Below, in pieces: positions 46,685 through 58,356 of a DNA stretch of 64,000 nt. The DNA is from Mangifera indica (Eukaryota > Streptophyta > Magnoliopsida > Sapindales > Anacardiaceae): the NCBI RefSeq assembly GCF_011075055.1, contig NC_058150.1:12801408-12865407 (forward strand), given 5' to 3'. Under the pieces are notes generated by a model. The model did not search any database. It saw nothing but the letters and a program-made list of their open reading frames with translations, and was not told the DNA's origin. The translations under genes and the position numbers were made by a program. Positions within the stretch are counted from its first letter, which is position 1; the number at the start of each line of letters is the position of its first letter.

Positions 46685-47428
46685 GGCCAAAAGACTTATT
46701 CCCACCCAAGGCATAGTGTAACGTCAAACTCTCACCCATCAACTTTTAAAAACCCAAATACTCATACATAAACAAATTTTTATTATAAATCTCAGTTAAG
46801 GTTTGGGGTAAAACCATCATTTAATTAAAAAATTAAAGTTTTATTACTTTTTCCTCTCCAAGTTTAAAAATCTCACAATTTCCCCCAAATCGAAAGTTTG
46901 AAAAGTAATGAATACCCCCTAGAGTTTGTTCCTCTCCTCGCCAACACCGATTGGTGGTCTTCGGCCGTCAATCATCCTCCTTCTTACCTTATCTCTCCCT
47001 CCAGTCCTTCTCTCTTGGCTCTTCAACCATTTTCGATCAAGAAAAAGATGAAATAATCTTTGTCTCAAACAAATACGGTCGAAGAGACAAGGGAGACAAA
47101 CTGTAGGGAGAGATAAGGCGGGAGGGAGGACGACTGATGGTAAGAGACCACCAATGAGCATCAAAGAGGAGAGGAACAAACCCTAAGAGGTATTTGTCAC
47201 TTTTCAAACTTTGGGTTAGGGGAAACTTGTGAGATTTTTAAACCTGGGGAGGAGAATGTGATAAAACTTTAATTTTTTTAAATATTTACTAAATGATAGT
47301 TTTATCCCCAATCCTAACTAAGATTTTTCACAAAAATTTACTCATGGATCAATGTTTAAGTTTTTAAAAGTTGAAAAATAAGAGTTTGAAATTTCACTAT
47401 ATTTTAGGTGCGAACAAATCTTTTGGTC
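46685..47428. mobile_element. Foldback MITE family 1, copy 3 (744 bp, 9-bp TSD)
   Basis: It starts GGCCAAAAGACTTATTCCC, and the right end reversed reads GACCAAAAGATTTGTTCGC. The arms share CACCCAAGGcATAGTG, CAAACTCTCACCC and AACTTTTAAAAACc inverted. Flanks TTTATAAAT (46676-46684) and TGTATAAAT (47429-47437) match at 8 of 9 positions. The interior keeps GTCGAAGAGACAAGGGAGAC-type text similar to copy 2. Confidence 0.88.
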
Positions 47429-47809
47429 TGTATAAATTAATGATTGAGTAGCTCAAGTTTACACTTCATAAACTAAAATTACAATACAAAGTAGTCAACA
47501 AGCTCTACTATTGTCCATTCTTAAAAGTCTTAACATTCCCTTAGTTTTCTTTAATTTTTTGTGCAAAACCCTAAGCAAATCCTAGGAGAATGGACATCTC
47601 ACATGGCTTGAGGATGATAACAAAACATTAGTTAAATAGACTGTTAACTACTAATCAGCAATTTGGCAAGAATGTGTGTAAAAAGGATAATATTTTGACA
47701 ATGGACCCGGGTACTATATCAAAAAGTTACATTTTGTTTCTAACAAAGCAACTGTAACATATTCAAAGGAATCAACAACATAAAAAAGTTTAACTGAATC
47801 CAAAATACT
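47429..47809. other. Intergenic, nothing recognised
   Basis: AT-rich spacer between the MITE and two minus-strand exon candidates. Confidence 0.4.
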
Positions 47810-48235
47810 CTAGCACAAGATTTGATTAACATAATCAAAATTAACAGGAATTCTTATATTTTTAAACTTACCACTGTTACCAGAAAGTCTTGGCATCATG
47901 ATACAAATTAAACAATTATCCAGACAATTCAGATCAGAAGAATGATAAGAGAAGCAGAATTCTAGAGAGAGAACGAATTCAGAAAACCAGAGAAAGAGGA
48001 GGAAGAAAAACAGTGAATTTCCTGTGCACTTTTTCATAACTAATTCCACTGATTACAAAATGCATTTTTAAAAGATTCTATATGAAGCGTCTTAACTGCT
48101 ACGCGTTCGCAAAACGTCGTCGTATACTCCCTTACCATTTTCAATGAAACAATTTGTTTCGGTTGAATCAACCGTTGCCCAATTCTTCAAACGCAGTCGT
48201 TTCTTCAAACTCGGCGGATTCAAATCGCAATCCAT
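47810..48235 (-). other. Candidate 5' exons on the minus strand
   Basis: ATG at 48235 opens MDCDLNPPSLKKRLRLKNWA, continuing TVDSTETNCFIENG. There a good donor (AAAATG|GTAAGG, near 48135) is available; without splicing the frame stops at 48092. Downstream, a frame at 48049-47810 begins MELVMKKCTGNSLFFFLLFL, has a hydrophobic stretch and meets another donor (AACAGTG|GTAAGT). They lie upstream of, and on the same strand as, the CNL remnant, and could be its leader exons or belong to a lost gene. No family is recognised. Confidence 0.3.
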
Positions 48236-51200
48236 AAATGAAATTCTGAGAAGGAAGGCTGAGTTCGAGAGTTAGATGGAGATGGATGCCTTCAGAATTT
48301 TTGGCTTTATGAGTACCCAACGGTCAACTCATGAACCGATTTGAGATTCTATGTTTTTCTCAAGCAAGTCTAATAGACAACAATGTCACAACACCCCAAT
48401 TTTTGATCTAACAAAGTACCCCAACTTCCATTTTTAGTCATGAACCCCCCATATATATATTATATATATTGCACTCAGCATGACAAATTTCTATGAAGTA
48501 TAGATAGAGGATTGCATATGTTGATGCAGAAAATTGAACTACCATAGTAATGTAGCTATCTAGAGATGATACGTGAGATTTGTGATAAAACTGCATTGAA
48601 AAGGGCATGCATGTGAGAAACATGAAGCAATAAAATAATGTTTTGATTGCCTGAGCAAACTTACATCTATTATTATGTTTTTACTCTTTTTTTTATAATA
48701 TGTTTACCGAAACAATAATGAAGAGTGTTTATGTTAATTGAGTCTTATAGATTTTCGAATGAATCTTAGACACAATTTAGAAAATATCTTTGTTGAATAG
48801 AGAATGATCTTAAAAAGATAAATAGAATCTTTCTTACCATTGTCTCCCTCTTGGTTTGTTTACTTAAGTGGAGAGGACATTGCCATCATCTAAGGGTAAA
48901 TAGTGTTTGGAGGTTATCCTCAGTCTATATGTTCATTCAATTAAGAAAATATATATATAATCAAGATCAATACATGTTAAAGATAGTTGGGTGTATCTCT
49001 ATCATTTTACATTGTGATACATGTTATTTAATCGATTCAACCACTTTATATTTAATGTGTTACCAAATTAGTATTGACACTCCACATTGAATTTGACAAA
49101 GTGTCTGTTCCATTAACTTGAATATCTCACCAAATGGTAGATGTGTGGCCATAATCAAATTCGTCTTACTTAAAGAATATTTGTCTTTATCACTGTTTAG
49201 GGGTGCGAACCCACACACCCATGCTTTATTTTTTTATTGGAGAGTCTCATTTTTATCATTCAAATTATTCTTTGGAATCCATTGTGACAAATCTTTTGAA
49301 TATTAATTTCGGGCAGTTCCAAGGGCCCTCAACTTGGAAACATATCCTGCAGAAATTGTTTTAATATTTTTTGGTATAAATCGAAAAAGTAATAACTTTT
49401 TGTTCTACACGTATGAACTCTAATATTTTAAATTACCAGACCAATCTTTGACCCAGGCGAAGGCCCACTTTTAGTTTTTTCAGATATGATCAATTCAACT
49501 AACACTAAGAAAATAACACTGTTTAAATACACAAATATTTTATAGTATACCACAAGTAAAACTTGGGGTCTGATGGTGCTACCTATGTCTAGCAAATCAA
49601 GCTTGTTTGTGCAGTTCCACAAATGAAACTTCAAGCCTTAATATTTGCAACTTCAACTGTGAATTGATGCAGTTAACTAAGTTGAACTGCGGTTCCATGT
49701 GGTCTAATGACTAGAGCAATTAGACCGTTCACTCAAAGCAGAATAGCCACCACATAGCCATTAGACTGCCACCCAGACCAAACTGGCCACCGAGTCTTGG
49801 TCAAATCAATTGGGAGAATATTATATCAATATCTTCAAACTTCTTTCGTTATAATGAATGTGTTTGCTAGTGGATTATCATATCATTCATTTGTAAGAAT
49901 AATATGTATATATACTTATCACCGGAGATTGGAGCCTCCGCCTATTAACCAGGCAGTGGTTGTGCATCTCGCTTTCTTGACTATGTGGCTTATAGGTGAT
50001 ACTCCAAAACGGCTTCATTTGACCACATTCCAGACCAGATTTCTTTCAAAGATCTCCTATGTTGTGGAAGAGATTTCAAAGTTAATTCTGACATATCAAA
50101 CACTTCATTGTTCTCTATGTCAAGTGTTTTTTAGTTGTCGAAAGGGTTATATTATGGTAGTGGATTGAACATGAAATATTTTCTCCAGTTAATCAAATTT
50201 TGAAGAAATAAAATATAAAAGCCGTGTTACGTGAACAATTTTTTTGCATAATTTTATGTACAAACAATAACTGGTCCTCAAATGATTAGATAATTAAAAA
50301 TTAAAGATAAAACAACATAATCATATAATAATACATCATTATTTATATACACAAATTATACATGTAATATTATTAAAAATATAAAAGGTCAATAAAAAAA
50401 TAATGAAATCTAAAAATAGAATTTTACATCTCATATTGATATCTTATATGTAAAATTTTAGCTGACTTTCCTAGACCTCCCTAGGTATGTATCTTGGGAG
50501 ATATTTGAATAATTCAGACATCTTCATAGATATTGTGTTTAAAAATAAAAAAAAACCTAATTATCACAAAAACCTATTTGAATAATATGTCAATTATCAC
50601 AAAATAGTCTTAGAAAATATCACACCTTTTCTAAAATTTTATAAATGTGCCCTTCTCATATTATCACTTCTTTAAAAATATGTATTGAGAATAGTAAAAT
50701 TACTTATACAAATTGAGATATATCATATTGCACAATATAACCATCATATTATATTATATCAATTTTTTATTTATCTTAAAATACATATCATTTTTAACAT
50801 ATATTATATAATTAAGAAAATACAGATAAAAGAACTCCTAAATGGTCGAAGGTTATTTGCAAAACCTCTAGAATTCAAATGATATCAATGTAATATTCTA
50901 CAATAAAGTTATCCTTAATATACCCGATCCATAGTTAAAGGTCTAGATGATTGCAGGCTCTTGGGGTATTTCTCAAGCGTTTTCCGGTTTATAAAAATAA
51001 AGATTAAATTACAATTCCCTCCAAAGGTTTTGAAAATAGCAAAAACACTCCTAACGTTAGAAGACTAGATGTTGTGGATTTGATTGGTAGAGCCTATGAA
51101 AGTTCGGCTGGTCAAGGTAGAATTTTTATTAATATTTATTAGTTTTATTACAAAGATGTGAAAAAAACCTTTTTTCTTATATTAAAAAAAACATATATAA

Positions 51201-51571
51201 GAAAACATTTAAAAAAAATTATATAATGATATAGAAACTGTCCAAATTTTAGTTAAAGCTGAAACTCAGAACTCTCTTCTGGCCTTAACCAACAGACTCT
51301 TTGAAGGTTTGTATGGAAATCATAGATCATGAACAAATAAAAAGAACTAAAATCTATCAATATTGTGGATATAGCTGATGTTTTTCACTCTGATCAGATA
51401 AACAAAAAAAAAGGTCAAAACATAACCAAATAAGTCCAGAACAAATGTAGAAATGTTACTGAATTTGTCATACAGGAGCCCATATATATGGTGGATTGGG
51501 ACCATTACGTTTAATAAGTAGACTATAAATCCAATCCCTCCAGCAGACACATACAGAACGGCTCCTTAACA
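48236..51571. other. Intergenic, no recognised gene
   Basis: AT-rich sequence. The 123-codon plus frame at 49797-50168 was examined and has no domain. 49690-49790 has several short inverted GGTCTAATG/CATTAGAC phrases. 51000-51070 has generic transposon-flank wording (ACAATTCCCTCCAAAGG). No RNA gene is seen. Confidence 0.4.
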
Positions 51572-51918
51572 AGGGGTGGACTTGAGTTTAACCAAGCTGA
51601 ACAAGAGCCCAACTTAAACTTGGTTCGAATCCATAATGCCCAACTCGTATTTAAGCTTGAGCTCAAGCTCGAGCTCGTTTGTGCTGATGTATCGTATCTT
51701 CTTAGGCCTACCACAAAGTGAGCAGTTCTGCCAACTAAGGGTAAACAGTGTCATCGGAGGGATGAGCTATGTTGCTAGGGGAGAGAACAGTGTTGTCAGA
51801 TGGGCAAATCGATCCAAACTTGAGCCAAGCTGTTGAACTGAAGTTCCAGCTTGAGTTCAGCATGTTCAATCCGAATGTGGATTCAAGCCTGAGGCCAGCT
51901 GGGCTCAAAGCCACCCCT
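51572..51918. mobile_element. TIR element with AGGGGTGG ends (347 bp)
   Basis: The left end is AGGGGTGGACTTGAG and the right end reversed is AGGGGTGGCTTTGAG. The interior is rich in CTTGAGCTCAAGCTCGAGCTC. No convincing target-site duplication was seen, so the exact ends are approximate. It resembles short hAT-type elements of plants. Confidence 0.55.
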
Positions 51919-52338
51919 ACCTTTCACCATCTTCCAAACAGCACTTAGTGCATCTAAAGCTGGACAGTAAATTTGCCATATTCAGAAGTCTCATTTTGGT
52001 GCATTTTCTGAGTTGAAATATAGTAAGCAATAACTCATCTTGCAATTACAGAACCTGATTATCATGGCCAGCTGAAATTTTTGCACTTCAAGGCTTCTGG
52101 CAGTAAGATTCTTTAGAATGTTGTTTCTTTATAGACTTCTGCTTGCCTTGCTCAGAAAATCATTACGTATCTCAGCTGTACAAATGATGGGTCCTATCTT
52201 TCTTCAGCATGTTTGAGTCTAAAGCTCAGTGTTTGCAAATGTGGACTACATATACAAATAGTGCCAAGCCACAGGGTTGCATAAGATGAACAAAAGCAAA
52301 TTGTGGTACTCGCCCGCAAATCAAATTGCAAAATGGCC

Positions 52339-55300
52339 TTACTCCACATGATAAATAAAAGGATGATCACAACCTTCTTCAAAATTCTGGACATTCTGTA
52401 ACCATAAAAGATAACACATTTTAGGGCGAACCTATGAACTACCAAAGTGTTACTTCATACTATTTAAATTAAAATAGTGTCATGGGCATTTTAACGTCCT
52501 AAGTATCTTTGAATAAAAATAATGTGATATTTTGTAAACTTGATTCATACCTTTTCTTTGCTTAACCATTTTATGGTTGCGTTGAGGTCGCCTTGCCAAA
52601 ACCCTTCATCTACTTCCTGATTTTGTCTAACTTTATTTAGCATTGGTGTCTCTAAGACTCCTGTAGAGAAAATCTTCATCATGGGACATTCTATCACAAA
52701 CAAATCTTCCAGAGATGGGAATGTGAAGGTGCTATTGCCAGAACAGAAACTTACGAGACATTCTAAATTTTCAAGTGACAAAAACTTCAATTTTCTGAAA
52801 ATAATCTCATGTTCTCCCACATCTACCTCACTTGCTATTATTTCTGTCATCATTTCACATCCTTCTATACCTATTTTTTCGAGTCTCACAAGACTTTTGG
52901 CTGTGGATGGTGCTAGAAGGCTTTTCAATCTTCTGCAACACCATAACTCCAAAATTGTAAGATTTTGGAAAGAAACTGAGGATGGCACCAGATTAATCAA
53001 ATCATCACACCACCATACTTCCAGAATCTCAAGATTTTGAAGAATAGAATCTGCTTCAGATTCTTGTTCCCAGATGCACTTCAGATCAGGAAGTTTCCAC
53101 AACTTCAAACTTTTTATGCTTTCAAGCATTGGAGCATGTCTCACAGCGTCTCCATTAGGGAATATCCCTCTGTATGAACTTGATCTTACTTCAAGCTTTT
53201 CCAGACAGCGAAATGTCTCAAGGATACCAAGTGGGAAATTTTCTGACCTATCATTCATGATCTCAAGCATTTTAAGATTGTGAAAAAGGTGATCTGGGAA
53301 TTGGCCCTGGAATATCATCGTAATTTCCTTGCCACTTAATTTCAATTCCTCCAAGTCGGTAACAACCTGAACACCAATCAGAAAAAAGTAAGTTGGAGTT
53401 CCCCCAATTTCGTAGAATATAGTAGTTATAGTGGTTTTGTTTAATACTTCACCAACAGAAAAAAGGGGAGTAAGTAGAACTGATGGTATGACTGCAGACC
53501 AACTAATGTGGCAAAGTTTGAGCCAGGACCAGCCCAAACTTTACACAAAAATATGAAATGCCTGAGAAAGATATGTGATTAGACTGTCCTAGTTCAATTT
53601 TCTCCACTCCCATATTGAGGATCAAAGGAAGAGACAAGAAAATTAGAATCTTACCACTTCCCTTGTTATCAAATGGATTTTCAAATTAAGTAGACTTGAT
53701 ATCAGCCTAATCTGAAATATATTTTGATTGGATCAGAGCTTTTGAAATCAAAATTTATCAGTTCCATTATTAAACCTCCCAAACCAATAGGAGAAAAAAA
53801 AGGTTGCAACATATAACAAGCAACTGTATGAACCAAACCATTCATGAAGCAAAGAGCAAGCTCAATTTGGTTAGAGGGGAAAGGAAGAGATTTCAATCTA
53901 GTTAAATTTGGAATAAATTTAGTTTGACTAATCTAAATATGGATGAAATTCAATAAAATGATGAAAATTGGATCAGACTGAGCCTTTAGCAGAATTCATT
54001 GCCACAAAATTTACACCCTTAAGGGCCACTTCTAGACTGAATGCAAACCAATGTCCCTGACTAAGGCTAAAATGCCTCTAAATTTGCAGCAAGTACCACC
54101 AATAGATCATTTAATTTTAAGAAATCTTCATTTAATATGGACAGAGTCACACTTGCTGAAGTGGTTATGTTAAAATTTTAGGTAACTAAGTATGGCAATA
54201 AAAAGACAAATCATTCAATTCAAAAGTGCAGCACCTTTCAGTTTATATCTAATCACAGTCAATTGAAGAAGAAAATGAAAATGACTCTTGTACCTTCTCC
54301 ACCAAGAAGAGAGCTTCCTGCACAGGAATATTCAGCAGGGCCTCATTAATTTCCTGGTAGTTAAAAGACTCTGAAGTGAATATATTTACTTTGTCACAAC
54401 CACTTAACTCCAACCTTTTTAACAATGGCCATTCTGAAGTATGCCTCCCACAGTAGAAAGTTCTCAGTTCTGGTAGGTCCCAGAGTTTCAGAAAGGTTAC
54501 TTGTGGAAAGACAAATTTAGTAAACTCTGCTTTGTCTTCCTGTGTAACAAATGTCCTCCAAAACCCTGCAGTTACTTATCTCAAGGTGTTGGAGCTGGAC
54601 AAAACTTCTGGCTACGAAGGATGGAAAAAGATGCTTTAGTTTATCACAGCCTCACACAATCAAGCTTGTAAAATTTTGAAAAGAAAGCAGTACTGGAGGT
54701 TGGCAAGGCCAAATCTTTTCACAATTAATTGCACAAAGTTCCAAGGCCTCCAAGTTAGGGAACATAACCTGCAGAGAAAAATAAATTTTTTTTTAACACT
54801 CTTCCATAAAATAAAATAAAATATTCCTTTTCATCATGGAGAAATGACATGCCGCAAGGATTGAAAACCTTCTACCGAGACAAGCAAATATTTAACTTCT
54901 CCAACCATAAAGTTTAGCCTATGACATCCAAGTTAGAATCCTTCATTTTTAAAATGTAAAGAAGGTCATATTCATTTTGCAAAACCACCATAGAAACCAC
55001 CATAGAAACATACCAATTGCATGCCTAATTGTAGCTTTAGATTAATGAGTAAAAGCAGCATATAGAAGACTGAGGTTTACCGTAATCCAGATAACTTCAA
55101 AAAAAAAAAGCCACAAAGAAATTACTAACACAGTAAATATGCAAACACAAGCTCTTGAACTGTGATGTACTTTTTGCATCCAAAATCATATAAGAACTAC
55201 TAAGGAGAAAAATCTTTGACAATTGATAGAGACTAAAAATAAAAGGACCTCAGTCATATAAAAACGAGGGGTTAACAAAATTGGTAGAGTATTAGAACTT

Positions 55301-58300
55301 TCAAATAAATTTGAGTTCGAATCTCTATCACACTTGTGAAACACTAGAAAAATTACTTACCAAGAAAAAAAAGAATGAAAAGGACCAAAACCCAAAAGGA
55401 ATAGAAAGAAATAGTGCAAATCCTTAAGAATGTGTAGCACTACTTTTACTTTTCTCCAAGGAATTCCTTTTCATATATATATCTACAAAAAAATGCAAAC
55501 AAGAAAGATAAAATGATAAAGAACAAAATTATTGTTAACCTACCTTTCCACTAAAAAATGGCATGGGAGCATCAAAGTCATCCACCGAAATGACTTCATT
55601 AGATAATTTATCAGTTGTCAATTCCTTGTGCGTAATTTGTACAGCAGAATGTGACTTCACTTCATGGTAAAAGCTTGTGAGCCGTGGAAGAAATTTTAGA
55701 CTCAAGAAGCGTAATTGATGAAAGTCAATCTTTTCACTTTCTCTTTCAATTGTGAAAATCTCTTCCATATTCTTGCATTTAATCAACTCAAAATTTTGAA
55801 GTTTTGGAAGGCCTCTAAAAACAGAGATCGACAAGAAATCTCTTAATTTATCACAGTTTCTCACTTTTATCATCCTTAAGTTAGAGAAAAATGTTGTTGT
55901 CAGTTCACCATGACATATCTTCTCCAAGTTAATTAAATTACGAAGAAACAATGACTCCAAGAGTGGGAAGGCGTCACAAGGTAGCCACTCCACTGAGTCA
56001 ACTATACACCAAATGTAGGGATTATTTTGGACAGAGAGATGCTTCAATTTTGGGAGACCACCTGCATCAAGATCATAAAGTATATTCTTGACACCTTGGA
56101 CTTCATCTAGATAAAGTTCTTCGATTTCCTTCAACTGCATGACAATCTCATTCTCCAGGCCAATGTTGGTATTGAGTTTGAGCTTCAAAGTTCTTTTGTA
56201 CTCATACTTATCATGCCAGTCCCGTTCATCTCCAATGTATATTTTGTACCTTTTCAGTTTTTTAGGGAACAAGCCCACTGGTAGTAGTTTGGCATCTCGA
56301 ATATGAAGTTCTAAAGTGGTTAGTAAAGACAAAAACTTCAACTCATGAAGGCTAGCATTTCTTTCATTGTTGATTCCTTCATACGCCCATTCAACAATGC
56401 TATTACCCATATACAATTCTTCTAATAGTGATAAACTAGATATAACATTGGATGATATAGCTTTTAGATTAGAGCAATTGCTCAAATCTAACAACCTTAA
56501 CTTCGTCAATTGACCTATTTCTCTTGGCAAGTGCTCAATATCCAAACAGACAAGACTAAGGATTTCTAGTTTCTTCAGGTCTCCAATACCAGCTAAGTCT
56601 CCCAGTATACATTGATTGAAACAAAGTGTTCGAAGGTTTATTAAGAGATGAAGTGAGGAAGGTAGTGGCACTAAATGCACTTTGGTCAAACTTAAAACAG
56701 AGTTTTGTCATTCCTGAAAAAAAGTTGTCAGGGATTTCGGAAATAGAATCCTTCAGATTCAAATAGACAAATTCAACTTCTGGATATTCCAATCCTTCGG
56801 TAAGCTCACTAATGTCACCACCATGACTGCAGATTGCATTGCAACTTTTTACTGTATCCCTATTTAGCCAATCCTTGGGGATAGTCTTAATTCTCAGTGC
56901 AGAAACATGTTGATCTCTATATACAATTGATAAGGCAACATAACGAACAATAGCATGCATAGAAAACCATTCACAGTTATGACCATCAAGCAGTAAACAA
57001 GAGCTTTTGAGTTCATGAACCAATGAATATAACTTATCTCGTGTTTCTTCCAGAGTAATGATGCCTTTAAACAAACCCAAACCAGTTCCATATTTCAATA
57101 AATCCATAACAGAAGCTTCATCAGTATAATTTATTAGACCACAAAGCAAAAATATTGACTTGAGTTCCTCATCTTCTAAATGGTAGTAACTCAACTCTAT
57201 TGTTGAACAAACATCCTCAAGCATTCTAGTGAATTTCCTTGATGAAGGATGGCTCAAAGTCTGGAATTCCCCCCTCCATTCAAATAGACTCTTGCCTCTT
57301 AATGAATTTGCAATATTAACAATGGCAATAGGCAGACCTCCACATGCCTTGACAAATTCAATTGCCAAGGATTGGAACTCAAAATTTTCAACTGAATCAC
57401 CTACTATATTCTTAAATAGACTAAAAGCTTCTTCTTCCTTCAAAGCAGCAACCAAGAAATTACATTGAGAACCCATCTTACCTGATACATCATGAATTCT
57501 TGACGTCAGCATAATTTTACATCCCTGATGATCGTTTCCTAAAGGAATTCCAACTCTCTCCAAATCAAGAATTTCCCAGATATCATCAAAGATTAAAAGG
57601 AATCTCTTCTCTTGATTCAATCGATCACGTAGCCTCCTTGCTCTTCCAGATTCATTCTCCTCATGGAATTGAAGACCTAGCTGATTTGCAATGTCTCCTT
57701 GGATCTTTCTTATGTCTGGAGTTGGGCTTACCAATGCCAGAACCACTTCATCAAACAACTTGTCTTCCTTGGCTTGCAAGGCAACTTGCTTCACCAGTGC
57801 AGTCTTGCCAATGCCCCCCATCCCATACACTCCAATCATGTTGGTATCATCATTGCATAAAGCATTGTATATATCATTAAAAATGGACAATCTTGACTCA
57901 AAGGTCTCATAATCCTTAGAATATCTAGACCATATGTCCCGTTGATGGATAACATATGAAACTCTATCAAAGTTTCTATCTTTCAAGAGTCCACTTACAG
58001 CCTTCAACTCCTTCACCAATTTCTTGATAAGCCGATACCGGGTTGTCAAATCTGGACACAGCCCCTTGCAACATCGAATACCTGCTCTCCCCTCAAAGTC
58101 CTCAAATAATCATCGTCGCATTATTGATGCACTCTTCAACATTCTTCAGCCACCTCTCAACATCATTTTCTATCTGTTCCCCTCGGCGTTCAGCTCTCTC
58201 CATTGAACTCAGCAAATCAGCTCTAACATCCCTCACCCTTTCAACTTCTTTCTTAAGTTCCTCAAGGTTGCTTTTGTGATTCCACAAATAACTCAACCGA

Positions 58301-58356
58301 AGTCTTGTCGATTCTTCCAACTTCTTGGCAACAGTTCCAACCCCAGCGTCGACCAT
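52339..58356 (-). pseudogene. CNL resistance gene (RPS2/At4g27190 type), four exons, frameshifted
   Basis: Minus-strand exons are 58356-55544, 54768-54294, 53366-52551 and probably 52395-52339 (ending HPFIYHVE), all phase 0 with GT..AG borders. The protein starts MVDAGVGTVAKKLEESTRLR and has a coiled-coil region (LEELKKEVERVRDVRADLL; VERWLKNVEECI). NB-ARC follows: GVYGMGGIGKT at 57830-57801, RFLLIFDDIWE, CGGLPIAIVNIA and MHAIVRYVALSI. Long LRRs continue to EGCEMMTEIIASE and ECPMMKIFSTGVLE. Lesions are an extra T in a T-run near 58104-58106, a missing base near 56692-56700, a TGA at 54654-54652, and a frameshift near 54545. An intact homologue would act in the cytoplasm in effector-triggered immunity. 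As read, no full-length product is possible without sequencing error. Confidence 0.88.
55258..55380 (+). mobile_element. Possible tRNA-derived SINE head in a CNL intron
   Basis: Plus-strand text shows TTAACAAAATTGGTAGAG (box-A-like) and, about 30 bp further, GAGTTCGAATCTC (box-B-like), with an A-rich run after 55360. The spacing fits RNA polymerase III internal promoters. The arms do not fold into a complete tRNA, so a SINE head is more likely than a tRNA gene. It lies between exons 1 and 2 of the CNL gene. Confidence 0.4.

Noticed and set aside
49797..50168. 123-codon plus-strand frame
   Set aside because: I looked for LRR, F-box or kinase text and found none; no exon-like neighbours.
53397..53537. 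Extension of the third CNL exon to 53537
   Set aside because: The frame is open, but a good acceptor (GTTCAG) at 53366 restores phase 0 and LRR text begins right there.
55258..55380. A functional tRNA gene
   Set aside because: Box A and box B are present, but acceptor and anticodon stems do not pair, so a SINE head is preferred.
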